From NCBI RefSeq assembly GCF_035083965.1, contig NC_089726.1, positions 15,443,501 to 15,507,500 on the forward strand: DNA of 64,000 nucleotides. Direction: 5' to 3'. Position 1 is the first letter of the stretch. Every line of letters starts with the position of its first letter. Of the stretch, positions 34,143 to 46,203 are shown piece after piece. The notes under the pieces were generated by a model. The model had not been told where the DNA came from. It searched no databases and saw nothing but the letters and a program-made list of their open reading frames with translations. This DNA is from Branchiostoma lanceolatum (lineage: Eukaryota; Chordata; Leptocardii; Amphioxiformes; Branchiostomatidae). A program made the translations under genes and the position numbers.

Positions 34143-37100
34143 TTATTTTGTACTCTTGCAAATGAAGGTATGGTCACAATAGCACTGGTCATCGTCCCAC
34201 TGTCCCTTTTGCAACTTATGCCGGAATAACCAGCTGCCACCCTTTCCATCCTGTTGAATGAAAACACACAGAATGTTGTCACGTTCTTTATACTATTCTC
34301 AGTGGCAAGTGTGCAGTTCTTGGCACATTGGCACACCAAATCAGTGTGTCCTTAAAATGTGGCACAAAGTTAAAATCACATATCTTCTTGAGACTGAAAT
34401 ATCTCAATTTGTTGTTAAGATTTTTATGAGCGAATGAGTGAGTCGACTTCAAGAAGATACAATTTGTGTACGAAGCTGAAATTACACCTGTATGATAATG
34501 GATGTTTCTTCAGTTTACATGTCAATCATTATTCCAGAGCTCCCAACAGTTCATTTTCTACAGCTGCTGTGATTGAATAAGGTGAGATGTTAGAGCCAGA
34601 TAGATTCACAGCCGAATACATGACGAGTTGATTGTAATTTTCTGTAGACTACTTTCCCATTAAACAAGAGTTTTTTTAAGTGTTTAAAGACCAAGAGGTG
34701 TGCTGAGTTTCGTCTCTCTAAGTTTTAAAAAAAGTGGTCTACAGAAACCTTTAATCAACACAACCCATATTCAGGATGATCCTGTTACAAAACCACTTGC
34801 ATTAGTTCTTGACGCTCCCTCGTACTCTTGGAAACCTTAGATATGCAATATTAGCAAATTCGTGCACACACCTTTGAGTACATACCCGCACAGTCCTGTC
34901 CCACGTATTTTGTAAACAGATGGCATCTATCGTTAGGCTCACCCGGCGCCCAGTTCGTATAGGAAACCTGCGACTCATCCGTAAACTTGTTGAATCCATC
35001 TTTGCGATGCAGTCCAAACCAGACGAGAGGAATATCCCGGCCCGACATGCACGCCCCAGGAGGAACTGTAATTAAAAGAAAGCATACTGGTGTTTATCAG
35101 CCAGTCAAACATGTAGTGCTGTCACACTCTGTGATAGGGTTAAGTAGTGGTGAATTCTGTTTGATCTTTTAAAGGTTTCTTAGGAACAAGTGAATGATAA
35201 ACAAGACTGATATTTCAACCTTAACAATATACGTAATGATGAATACCCTGCACTATTCGCCATAAAGTACCAGGTATGTCGTTGTCATCAAATATTTCTC
35301 CATGACATGCAGTCGTTTCTATAATCAAAATCTAGCTCAAAATCTATCTTAATCACGCGATGTAATGTTACCTCATGAAGTTAAGTTTTGATTTACCACT
35401 TGTTTACTGGTCAATGATATTAAGGTCAATATCAAATGGGTATTCTGACTGGTTCATCTTATTGGGCTACATAATTGTATTGGGGAAAAACATTCTATCG
35501 ATGTGGGTGGTATGCACTTCCTATGTGTTTTGACGACTTGCTGACGTCGGTTGCCCGAAAAGTCAAGTGGCCTATGCGAGTGGTCACTTCAATTTCGTGG
35601 AAGACTGCTGTAGGGCCGTTGGAAATTTGATGTGCTAACTTTGATGTTGATAAGGAGCTTTATATATTACCCACCACCGGTGATAATACCATTGATGAAG
35701 TTGGCCTCGTCACCGCTTGTGATAGACGCCAGATTTGCACCGTGTTGTTTACACCGTGAGTTCGCTGTTTCCCAGTCGGCCGCGTCTTTCATCAACTTGT
35801 AGCAGTGGTTCTTATATCCACTCCATCCAGCACGACATGCTTTGGCTGTAACATAAACGATAGCATCATGAAATGAAGAACTCTGTCCGATCTAAATTGA
35901 TTAAACAGTAATAGAATCAGAGCTCACCTTGCTGACAGTTCTGTCCGGTCCATCCAGGGTCACAGGTACATTCGTATCCGCCATCTTGGTTCACACAACG
36001 TCCATGTTCGCATGGTTTCCTGGTACATTCATTCATGTCTGTGTCAATGTGTCAAAACGGCAAAAAAGGTGTTGTGCTAAACGGAACTATTTGAAAAGCA
36101 GCTACAGCACATATATGCCCGGCATTTACCAGACAAAATGGCCGTCAGTCGGACAAGAGCCATAATAATGATCAAGAAAAAAGTTCCAGCCACACGTCAT
36201 TTAAAACTGAGACTGCTATTCAAAAAGAATTCACCTTGCTGACAGTTCGGTCCAGTCCATCCACGTTCACACGTACATGTGTATCCACCATCTTTGTTCA
36301 CACAGCGTCCATGTTGGCATGGTTTCCTCATACATTCATTCAGGTCTGTGTCAAAACGGATAATATGTTAAGCACCAGGAACAGTACTACTTGTGACAGT
36401 AACGTTAGAAGTGTAATCAGTGTCAATGTAAGATCAACGGCAATAACAGGACCAGTTTGAAGTCAATATGATGTTTATCATTGTTAATGTACGTCCAGCA
36501 CTAGGGACAGGACCAGTGTGAAGTCAGTAGAAGGATAATCAGTGTGAAAGTACGTTCAGCACCAGGGGCAGGGCCAGTGTAAAGTCAGTAGAAGGATAAA
36601 CAGTGTGAAAGTGCATTCTATACCACTACATTTAAAGTTTGACTGGTACTACAAAAAATTATTCACCTTGATGACAGTTCTGTCCGGTCCATCCAGGGTC
36701 ACAGGTACATTCGTATCCGCCATCTTGGTTCACACAACGTCCATGTTGGCATGGTTTCCTAGTACATTCATTCAGGTCTGTGTCAAAACGAAAAACGGGA
36801 TCTGCTAAACACAAGTGACAAGACTAGCCACAGTAGTAGTCTGGAGTAAGTAGGAGGATAATAAACACATGCATTTAATTGATACTGCATTTAATTGACT
36901 GGTACTCAAAAATGATTAACCTTGCTGACAGTTCTTGCCGGTCCATCCAAGGTCGCAGGTACATTCGTATCCGCCATCTTTGTTCACACAACGTCCGTGT
37001 TGGCATGGTTTCCTGCTACATTCATTCAGGTCTGTGTCAAAACGGTAAAAAAAGGTGTTGTGCTAAACGGAACTATTTGAAAAGCAGCTACAGCACATAG

Positions 37101-40100
37101 ATGCCCGACAGTTACCAGACAAAATAACCGTCAATCGGACAAGAGCCATGATAATGATGAAGACAAAAGTTCCAGCCACAAGTCATTTAAAATTATGACT
37201 GCTATTCAAAAAGAATTCACCTTGCTGACAGCTCTGTCCAGTCCATCCACGTTCGCACGCACATCTGTATCCACCATCTTTGTTCACACAACGTCCATGT
37301 TGGCATGGTTTCCTGGTACATTCATTCAGGTCTGTGTCAAAACGGATAATATGTTGTGTTAAGCACCAGGGACAGTACTACTTGTGACAGTAACGTTAGA
37401 AGTGTGAAGTTGGTAGGATGGTAATCAGTGTCAATGTAAGATCAACAATAACAGGACCAGTTTGAAGTCAATAGGATATTTATCAGTGTTGGATACGTTC
37501 AGCACCAGGGACAGGGCCAGTGTAAAGTCAGTAGAAGGATAATCAGCGTGAATGTACGTCCAGCACCAGGGACAGGACCAGTATGAAGTCAGTAGAAGGA
37601 TAATCAGTGTGAGAGTACGTTCAGAACCAGAGGCAGGGCCAGTGTAAAATCAGTAGAAAGATGAAAAGTTCATTCTATACCACTACATTTAAAGTTTGAC
37701 TAGTACTAAAAAAAGAATTCACCTTGCTGACAGTTCTGTCCGGTCCATCCAGGGTCGCAGGTACATTCGTATCCGCCATCTTGGTTCACACAACGTCCTT
37801 GTTGGCATGGTTTCCTGGTACATTCATTCAGGTCTGTGTCAAAACGAAAAACAGGATGTGCTAAACACCAGGGACACGACTAGCCACAGTAGTAGTGTGG
37901 AGTAAGTAGGAGGATAAAACACATACTTTTAATTGATACTGCATTTTATTGACTGGTACTCAAAAATGATTAACCTTGCTGACAGTCCTGCCCAGTCCAT
38001 CCAGGGTCGCAGGTACATTCGTATCCGCCATCTTTGTTCACACAACGTCCGTGTTGGCATGGTTTCCTGCTACATTCATCCAGGTCTGTGTCAAAGCGGC
38101 AAAAATTGTTGTGCTGAGCGGAACTATTTGAAAAGCAGCTAAAGCACAAAAATGCCCGACAGTTACCAGACAAAATAACCGTCAATCGGACAAGAGCAAT
38201 AATAATGATAAAGAAAAAAGTTCCAGCCACACGTCATTTAAAACTGTGACTGCTATTCAAAAAGAATTCACCTTGCTGACAGTTCGGTCCAGTCCATCCA
38301 CGTTCGCACGCACATCTGTATCCACCATCTTTGTTCACACAACGTCCATGTTGGCATGGTTTCCTGGTACATTCATTCAGGTCTGTGTCAAAACGGATAA
38401 TATGTTAAGCACCAGGGACAGTACTACTTGTGACAGTAACGTTAGTAGTGTGAGGTTGGTAGGATGGTAACCAGTATGTGTAAAGTCAGTAGAAGGATAA
38501 TCAGTGTGAATGTGCATTATATACAACTACATTTAAAAAGAAAAAATAACGGTTCTCAGTGGCAAATGTACTAGATGTTGGCACATTGGCAACCAAATCC
38601 GCAGTGTATTTTATGGCACACAGTTTGACAGATTAGCCGAATAAGCTCGGTGGGCGTCACTCCACCGCCCGGGAAGGTAGTGTAAAGTGCCTTTCCCAAG
38701 GGCACAACGTCGGGGCATGGTGAGTATCGAACTCGAGACCTATTGATTCCGAGTTCAATGCTCTAATCGTTACGCCACACCGACGTCGCACTACATCTAA
38801 AGAATTCACCTTGCTGACAGTTCTTTCCGGTCCATCCAGGGTCGCAGGTACATTTGTATCCGCCATCTTGGTTCACACAGCGTCCATGTTGGCATGGTTT
38901 CCTGGTACATTCATTCAGGTCTGTTTCAAAACGGAGAAAAGTTCGTCAAGCTATTGTAAACAGTGAGTGAGTGAGTGAGAGTGAGTTGTTTCAAACAAAG
39001 AAACAAACAGACAGACAAACTGACAAACGGACAAGGCCATTTAGATTAATATAAGGAGACTGAAGAATCCAAATTCCGTCACAGTGGACCTTAAACTTTA
39101 ACTACTGCAAAAAAACTCACCTTGCTGACAGTTCTTTCCGGTCCATCCAGGGTCGCAGGTACATTTGTATCCGCCATCTTGGTTCACACAGCGTCCATGT
39201 TGGCATGGTTTCCTGGTACATTCATTCAGGTCTGTTTCAAAACGGAGAAAAGTTCGTCAAGCTATTGTAAACAGTGAGTGAGTGAGTGAGAGTGAGTTGT
39301 TTCAAACAAAGAAACAAACAGACAGACAAACTGACAAACGGACAAGGCCATTTAGATTAATATAAGGAGACTGAAGAATCCAAATTCCGTCACAGTGGAC
39401 CTTAAACTTTAACTACTGCAAAAAAACTCACCTTGCTGACAGTTCTGTCCGGTCCATCCAGGGTCGCAGGTACATTCGTATCCACCATCTTTGTTCACAC
39501 AAAGTCCATGTTGGCATGGTTTTCTGGTACATTCATTCAGGTCTGCGTCAAAACAGAAAATAGGTTATTGTGCTAAATGGATCTAATCGAAAAGCAACTA
39601 CAGCTTATAGATGCCACACAAGTACAAAACAATATGGCAGTCAATCGGACAAGAGCCATAAGAATGATAAAAAAGGTTCCAGCCACGCGTCATTTAAAAC
39701 TGTGACTACTATTCAAAAATAACTCACCTTGCTGATAGTTCTGTCCAGTCCATCCACGTTCGAAGATAAATTTGTATCCGCCATCTTGGTTCACACAGCG
39801 TCCATGTTGGCATGGTTTTCTGCTACATTCATCCAGATCTGTGTCAAAACGGAAAATTAGTTGTGCTAACCAACAGGGACAGTACTTGTGGCAGTAGTAG
39901 AGTGAAGTAGGCAGCATTACAAGAAGTGTGAATGTAAATTCAGCACCAGGGACAGGACCAGTGTGAAGTCAGTAGAAGGATAGTCACTGTCAATGTGCGC
40001 TCATCACTAGGGACAGCACAGGACAATAGTGAAGTCAGCAGAGGATAACCAGTGTGAATCCACGTTCAGGGACAGTGCCAGTGTGAAGTCAGTAGGAGTA

Positions 40101-42413
40101 TAATTAGCGTGAATGTACGATCAGTCACACTGCATTAAAAACGTTGACTGGTACTCAGAAAGAATTCACCTTGCTGACAATTCTGTCCGGTCCATCCAGG
40201 GTCACAGGTACATTCGTATCCGCCATCTTGGTTCACACAACGTCCATGTTGGCATGGTTTCCTGGTACATTCATTCAGGTCTGTGTCAAATCAGAAAATA
40301 GGTTGTGTTAAGCACCAGAGACAGTCCTTGTGACAATTATAGTGTGAAGTAGGTGGGATGGTAATCAGTGTGAATGTATGATCAACGGCAATAACAGGAC
40401 CAGTTTGAAGTCAAGAGGATGGTTATCAGTGTTGTTACGTTATTATCACTGCATTTAAAGTTTGAATGGTACTAAAAAAAACTCGCCTTGCTGACAGCTC
40501 TGTCCGGTCCACCCAGGGTCACAGGTACATTCGTATCCGCCATCTTGGTTCACACAGCGTCCATGTTGGCATGGTTTCTTGGTACATTCATTCATGTCTG
40601 TGTTAAAACGGGAGGAAAGTTCGTCAAGCTGTTGTAAGCAGTGGTTGGTTGGTTGGTTGGTTGGTTGGTTGGTTGGTTGGTTGGTTGGTTGGTTGGTTGG
40701 CTGGCTGGTTGGTTAATTGGTGTGCTGGTTGGTTGAGTGAGTGAGTGAGTGAATGAGTCATTGAATGGATGAGTGAGTGAGTGAGTGAGTGAGCGAGCGA
40801 GCGAGCGAGTGAGTGATTGAGCGAGCGAGCGAGTGAGTGAGAATGAATGAACGAATGAATGAATGAGTGAATGAGTGAGTGAGTGAATGAATGAATGAAT
40901 TAATCAATAAGTCAGTGAATGAGTTATTGAGTGAGTGAGAGTGAGTCAGTGAGTCAGTGAGTGATTGAATGAGTGAGTACATAAGTTACCTTGCTGACAG
41001 TTTTGTCCAGTCCATCCCGGAGGGCAGGTGCAGTTGTATCCAGTATCTTTGTTCACACAGGTGCCATGCTGGCTGGGCTTCGGCATACATTCGTTCATGA
41101 CTGTAGTAAAAGAACATATAACGTTAGCAGTGATTATTTCGACTTGTTTGTCTGTTTGTCTATCTGTGTGTCTATCTGTGTGTCTGTGTGTCTATCTGCG
41201 TGTCTGTGTGTCTATTTGTGTGTCTCTTGTGTGTCGGTGTGTATATGCGTGTCTGTGTGGGATTCTGCGTGTCTTCTTATTTGTATGTATCTGACAGTGT
41301 GTGTCTATTTGGGTGTCTGTGTGTCTATCTGCAGGTATGCCCTCTAACCTATATGCGTGTCTATCAGTTTCTTTGAGTGTCTATCAGTGTATCGACGTGC
41401 CTATCTGTGTGTGTCTATATGCGTGTTTGTCTGTGTGATCCCAAACATCGCTTACCTCTGGTAGGCAGAGACGTGACGGTCAGCGGTAGGCTGTCGGGGA
41501 TAAGGCTGTTGTTTATAAATGACTCTGTCGGTTCCAGTTCTGATGGTGTAGCAAGTGAAGTTAAGGTTGCCCCGGTCATCACGGCCTCTTGCATGTTTGA
41601 ACCGTCTGTCTCCTACAATCGTGTGAACGAAAACCTGCGTCACACATGTACATACAAGGACGCATCGATTCGCGCTGAATTCGTAAGGAAAGTCCTCCTA
41701 CACCAGTCCTACAGTCCTACTGAATCTTACAATGTCGTACGTAGGTGTAATAAAGCTACGAAAGTAGGAGGTAAACGACAATATCTTTTCGTCTACAGGC
41801 AAGTCTCATATACATTTTTGTGCAAAAGAACATGTGTAACCTGGGTCAACAACGCCTGTATAAGGATATATACTGTAGTTGAGGGAGGTTGAACAGGCGG
41901 TTGGACAGTCCGAATGCTGCTGTTCATTAGAAAATTTATGTACGTCCCGTCTTTACAATGTGTTGGAAATTACCGTTTAATCCTGCTTTAGAACGAATCC
42001 TACCAACAGAAATTAAATTAATTTCAAGCGATGAGAGAAACCCTTGTGACGTACCTTCTTTTCAAGTACAAGATGAGTCGCCAGGATTGAAGCGGTGATA
42101 ACAGACACCATCACCAACATCCCACAACCCAGTACAGGCAAGATCACTCTGTTAGATGTCACCTTAGTCCACATGCCAGCGACACGTGCTAACATAGAAG
42201 ACAAACGATGACTAGCTGTTTAGAGACCCAAATCTATACCACTTTCTTCAGGATTCCAGCAGCATCATCAGCTATCTGCAACCCAACTATCAAAACCATG
42301 CAATTTCCAGTACAGAAATAGAGAAGATATGGAAACCCGATATTCTGATGCAGAGCCATGGAAACCCGCTAGGAAGCTCAAAAATGAGTGCCACCTACTT
42401 TAAACCACGTCCC

Positions 42414-42505
<92 letters not shown>

Positions 42506-43674
42506 TATATACACCCTTAGTGCATGCATGCACACACACACACACACACACGCACACACATACATACACACACACACACATAAATAGATACAAACAAAAT
42601 CAAACATACACACACACAAACAAACTAACAAACACAACACATAAACACACATACATACACCAATGCACAAACACACACACGCACATACATACATACACAC
42701 GGACAACAGCAAAACCTATCTGTGTGCCTCTGCTTAAGCCCAGGTTACACATAGCCTAACATGGCTCCCGAACGCTAGCCAACCCAGGTTGGTGGTAGTT
42801 CGGGAGCAGTCTGACCAGTTTTTAGGCCACTCCTATGTTTTGCGCCGAACTTGAGCCGAACATGCGCCGAGCATGTCCCAACCATCTCCTAACCAGTAAC
42901 TGACTGAGCCCCGAATGCTTCCTAACCTACTCCCAACCATCCCGACTTCTAGCCGAATCTCTCCTGACGACCCGTTGCTAACCCTCTTACGAATTGAAAT
43001 GGACATATTCAGCGACTTTCAAAAGAGGGGTCATTTTCAATCTTAATCAAAATAATCCATTCTTCTATGTTGTTAACATCACCTACAGATCGAATTCGGA
43101 TCACGTTCAGCTTAAAAAAGGCTTTTAGCTTTCTTCTCTGTTTATGGTCGTGTGAAGGTCGGGGGTGATTTGCCCACGTTCTGGTAGTAGTCAATTTGGT
43201 CGGGAATGAGTTAGCAGAAATTTATCTACGGCCTTGGGGTGAGGTATCAGTAGGTTTGAAACTAGTTGAGAGTAATTCAGCAGTGGTTATAGCGTGGTGA
43301 AGATTACAATTTTGCTGCTGACTTACTCCCGAACACCAGCCGAACACTAGCCGACCGTGCCGAACACCAGCCGAACACCATCCAACCCATTCCAGACTCT
43401 CCGTCCAGAGCCGAATGTTTTGAAATTTTCAAAACATTCGGCTGGCGCAGCCGAACACCAGCCGATTCGAGGCTAATCTAAAACACGTAACGTTACCAGT
43501 GTGCGGGTGGCTCTCGTCACTAGAAGCAGCGTCACTAGTTCCGGCACCCGTCTCTTTTGGGGTGGACGTGTCGTCATCCACGTTTTCTTCGGGCACAGCG
43601 TGCAGACGCCCCGAGGTTAACATAGTGATGTCCACGTCCTCCCCGTCTGTGCTCTTTTTGTTGGCTGCCACCAT
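34143..43674 (-). CDS. Lectin gene A: type II membrane protein with 15 EGF modules and a C-type lectin domain (868 aa)
   Basis: Exons (minus): 43674-43497 acidic cytoplasmic tail; 42188-42055 transmembrane ([19 protein letters not shown]); 41612-41456 Ser/Thr-rich stalk; 15 EGF exons of 111 nt (listed separately); then a lectin domain in three exons, 35845-35675, 35065-34872 and 34250-34143. The total is 2,607 nt, with all EGF exons phase 1-1. The lectin domain starts [15 protein letters not shown] (long form), has EPN in WAPGEPND, and ends [19 protein letters not shown] plus a W-(N/D)-D site is the mannose-type calcium pattern of C-type lectins. There is no signal peptide; the topology is N-in, C-out. 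Such multi-EGF lectins are plausible pattern-recognition receptors (inference). Genes B and C are close paralogues. A shorter alternative first exon may exist at 46164-46203. Confidence 0.85.
38655..38789 (-). mobile_element. tRNA-derived SINE fragment
   Basis: On the minus strand, gtgtggcgtaacgattagagc (A-box-like) and ctcgagttcgatactc (B-box-like) are followed by tgtgcccttgggaaaggca. The same order occurs at 58408-58537. It lies in the intron between two EGF exons of gene A. Confidence 0.6.
38803..39425 (-). repeat. Recent 311-bp tandem duplication of one EGF exon with intron
   Basis: EGF exons 38810-38920 and 39121-39231, together with the downstream intron (gtttcaaaacggagaaaagttcg..gtgagtgagtgagagtgag..caaaaaaactcacc), are essentially identical at an offset of 311 bp. 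Synonymous sites and intron have not diverged, so the event is very young, or the copies are homogenised, or it is an assembly artefact. Confidence 0.8.
39728..39838 (-). CDS. EGF exon of gene A lacking three of six cysteines
   Basis: Twelfth EGF exon counting from the lectin side. The first half is normal ([20 protein letters not shown]). The second half reads [16 protein letters not shown] where siblings have [19 protein letters not shown] to TTT, TGC to TTC and TGT to TAT. The frame, length (111 nt) and both splice sites remain intact, so it should still be spliced in. It cannot form the second and third disulphides of an EGF fold and leaves an odd free Cys. Confidence 0.8.
40642..40978. 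repeat. (GGTT)n and (GAGT)n microsatellites
   Basis: About 90 bp of ggttggttggtt followed by about 240 bp of gagtgagtgagt/gagcgagcga variants in a gene A intron. Related gagt runs recur in the same relative intron of gene B (52364-52562, 52966-53060). Confidence 0.9.
41145..41440. repeat. GTGTCTATCTGTGTGTCT minisatellite
   Basis: Diverged tandem gtgtgtctatctgtg units in the intron between the stalk exon and the first EGF exon of gene A. ORFs read through it, but their composition is purely repetitive. Confidence 0.8.
42414..42700. repeat. (CA)n microsatellite
   Basis: About 90 bp of perfect CA plus degenerate acacacatacat for another 190 bp, in intron 1 of gene A. Confidence 0.95.
42735..43490. 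mobile_element. Repetitive element with (ccgaacaccagc)n in intron 1 of gene A
   Basis: The stretch begins aagcccaggttacacatagcc and contains many diverged copies of cccgaac(gc/ac)tagcc / ccgaacaccagccgaacac, in both orientations, with no ORF. It ends next to the donor of gene A exon 1. Termini and target duplication are not resolved. It includes the palindrome at 43409-43443. Confidence 0.45.
43409..43443. repeat. Perfect palindrome, 17-bp arms with 1-bp centre
   Basis: agccgaatgttttgaaa, t, tttcaaaacattcggct. It lies in intron 1 of gene A, about 55 bp past the exon 1 donor. Confidence 0.85.
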
Positions 43675-46163
43675 TTCCGCATAGGACGAAACACACAATT
43701 CTTACACATTCAAAGACAACTCGCTGAGTCATTTCGCTAGCGTTACATGGTATGGTCCTGTATGATTACGTACAGTGATCATGAAAATAAATTATTTGTG
43801 ATTTGAAAACGCTGTATTCCCTTATTTAGCTAATGACATATAAAAGTAGAGTTCCTCGAACCCATGCCTTCGCCAAAATATGAATATTCCTGTTGTTCAA
43901 TATGCTGCTGCTGGTGAGAGGTATTTCAGACAATACACACTGCGCTGCGATACCTTAGAAAGTCCTTAGGGGCCCATAATCTAGCCATTTCGAAGTCTCA
44001 TCAAGACCTACCCACATACCAAATATCAAAACAATCCAGATTTTTGGCATTATCGAGGTTTCGTGTACACACACACACAAACACACGCGCGCGCGCATAA
44101 TCAACTTTCGACTACATCAGTATTCATCCTTTCTTGACTTATCCGGATCCAGTTTCAATATCTCAAACAAAACACCATCTGCATTTCCCTATAAAAATCA
44201 TGACATGTGCATATCCAGCACATTGCATATGAAATGTTATACCACAGTACAACCGATAGCTAATGTGGGAAGGGGGAGGGGGGGGGGGGGGTTGGGGCTA
44301 ATAATTTAACGTCTACCCTGACACCTACCAACTGGGATATATCATACAGATCCATCCATCGTTCTAAAGATGTCGAAAAAGATCAAACCAATTCCCAAGA
44401 GGAAGCATTTTTTTAACAAAACATACATTTGCAGAGCAATCGTAACACATCAAGTGTAATGATACCTCAGTCCTAGAGGCGTGGCCAAAAAGGCCCAATG
44501 TATTTCAAAATCTGTATATATGGGGCCCAAGTCTATCCTATTTTTTTACGAGACCATGAACTACATACCACCTCAAAACCCTGACTGCTGGTACACCATG
44601 ACTAGAGCTTGAGACCTCGAAACGATAAGTTCTGTTGGAGTACCACAGGAGGCCGCTAGGAGGCCATCATCAAACTTGTTTTTTTCCATGACATTGACAA
44701 CACCTACCCACATTTCAAATATCAAAAAGTATCTACAACTTTTCGAGTTATGTTGATGTCGATTTTGATGTCGTAGGACAAGGCCGCCGACAAGGATCAC
44801 TAACCGAAACTGAAACAGAACAAAGAAGACACACTACTGTATTGCCTTTAAAATGGACTTTGACATCATTAGTGCTGGTATTAAGTGAGTTTTAATTTTC
44901 TTACATTCTTGTAGCCTAATAATGCCACGTGTATGTACTGTATGTATGTATTCCAGGGACACCTGAAAATAGGTCAAGTGACCTGACTGTGATTTCTCCT
45001 GGTAAAACAAATAAAAATGAAATCTAATGACAGCCTTTTCCGTAGCAAGACAGCTGAATGTTGTACGTTGCCCGACTATCTCAGGAATGCCCACAGTTTA
45101 CGATCGTACGACAGTCGTACGACGAAAGTGACCAGGCCCATCAATGCCAGCAAGACAGTAACAAGACAGCAGCAGGACTCGAAACCAGCAGGATTACAAA
45201 GTTTTACCTGCTCTGGAGCCGTACAAAGCGTTGGGTATACGCGCAGCGGCGTCCGCAGTTGACCGCCAATCAGTCTGCGGCTGCTGCATGGGTGTGGTGC
45301 CTGGAAGAAAATTACAAAATCAAAATGGCGCCGACGGCAGGTATTCAAGAGTACAACAGATTTTATGAAACCAAAATACAACATTTTTTGTCACAAAATA
45401 GCTGAATTAATGAATGAAATTTCATAAGTGTGTCTTGCGACTTCACGCCGCCCAGCCCAAATGGATTTATAAAACATTGACAGAGAGAAAACGTAATAAC
45501 ATGGTACAGAAGGTCAAATCAAATGTAGCATAAATGATAAAGTGATAAAGATAGATTAAGTAGATAGTTTAGAGCGCATGGTACAGAGATTCAAATCAAA
45601 TATAACATATTGATAATAGATTAAGTTCCAACCAAAATAGATGATACATTAATTATAACATCACAGAAAAAGTATATTGTAATAAAAGGTGGTGTGTAAC
45701 ATTATATCTACGCGTGCCTTCGAAGCTGGTGTGTTACGCCGAATGGTGGTACCCCCGTTATACCGGCTATACAGATACAGATACAGATAACTTTACACCT
45801 GATGCTTCCCATATATGGGCTTTACATCACAATCCGAAATGGCGGATGCAACCTCTCATTACATCATGCCCCAAGCAGGGTTCGCACTTGATCCGTTTGG
45901 CGAGGCAGCGGGATCACTTACCACTTGCGCCCCAACGGGGATATAAAGAACAACATCGTCATGAAAAATGTGTCTTCTAAGCTTTATGCCCGACCAGATG
46001 CTGCTTGGAAAAATACAAATAAAACATGCTCTACACCAAGCAAGGTGCTAGGTAATTGTGAATCTTATATTCATCATCATTACATATAATTTTTGAAAAC
46101 AAGCCATTGGTCCACTGACATGTCCAATAATAGAGAAAAGAAATTTTTTACAAACATATTTAC
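43675..46163. other. 5' flank or first intron of gene A
   Basis: The first 200 bp upstream of exon 1 are homologous to the same region of gene B (acgctgtattcc, atcatgaaaa). Beyond that I see dispersed repeat copies (43975-44100, 44525-44790), a G-run at 44277-44292, and a SINE-like piece at 45715-45935. There is no supported gene. Confidence 0.5.
45715..45935 (-). mobile_element. tRNA-derived SINE candidate
   Basis: On the minus strand, ggcgcaagtggtaagtgatcc (A-box-like) and aagtgcgaaccctgc (B-box-like) lie about 35 nt apart. They are followed by a tail containing gtatctgtatctgtatagccggtataac. The order fits a tRNA-headed SINE. Confidence 0.5.
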
Positions 46164-46203
46164 CTGTGTCACCAGTTTGGGACTGCTGTCGCCCTCCCGG
46201 CAT
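46164..46203 (-). CDS. Candidate alternative first exon of gene A (13-residue tail)
   Basis: ATG at 46203 in good context (cgcaccATGCCGG) opens MPGGRQQSQTGDT and ends in phase 1 at G/GTAAAT. Phase 1 is exactly what the transmembrane exon at 42188 requires, so splicing would give a protein with a very short cytoplasmic tail. It could instead be the first exon of an unrelated transcript or a chance match. Confidence 0.35.

Larger units (their letters stand above)
35928..41100 (-). repeat. Array of 15 EGF exons in gene A
   Basis: Exons, each exactly 111 nt: 35928-36038, 36235-36345, 36667-36777, 36921-37031, 37221-37331, 37723-37833, 37975-38085, 38272-38382, 38810-38920, 39121-39231, 39432-39542, 39728-39838, 40170-40280, 40487-40597, 40990-41100. 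The typical module is [20 protein letters not shown] followed by [18 protein letters not shown]-x-N-E and CVNxDxGYxCxC match calcium-binding EGF and the Asp/Asn hydroxylation consensus. Exceptions: 39728-39838 lacks three Cys; 40990-41100 has Ser for the second Cys; 40487-40597 uses a GC donor. Confidence 0.9.

Noticed and set aside
40758-40982. Ser-Leu-Thr-His repeat ORF on the minus strand
   Set aside because: Translation of the GAGT simple repeat in an intron of gene A.
42378-42759. Overlapping ORFs of Thr-His or Cys-Val repeats
   Set aside because: Pure translation of the CA/GT microsatellite.
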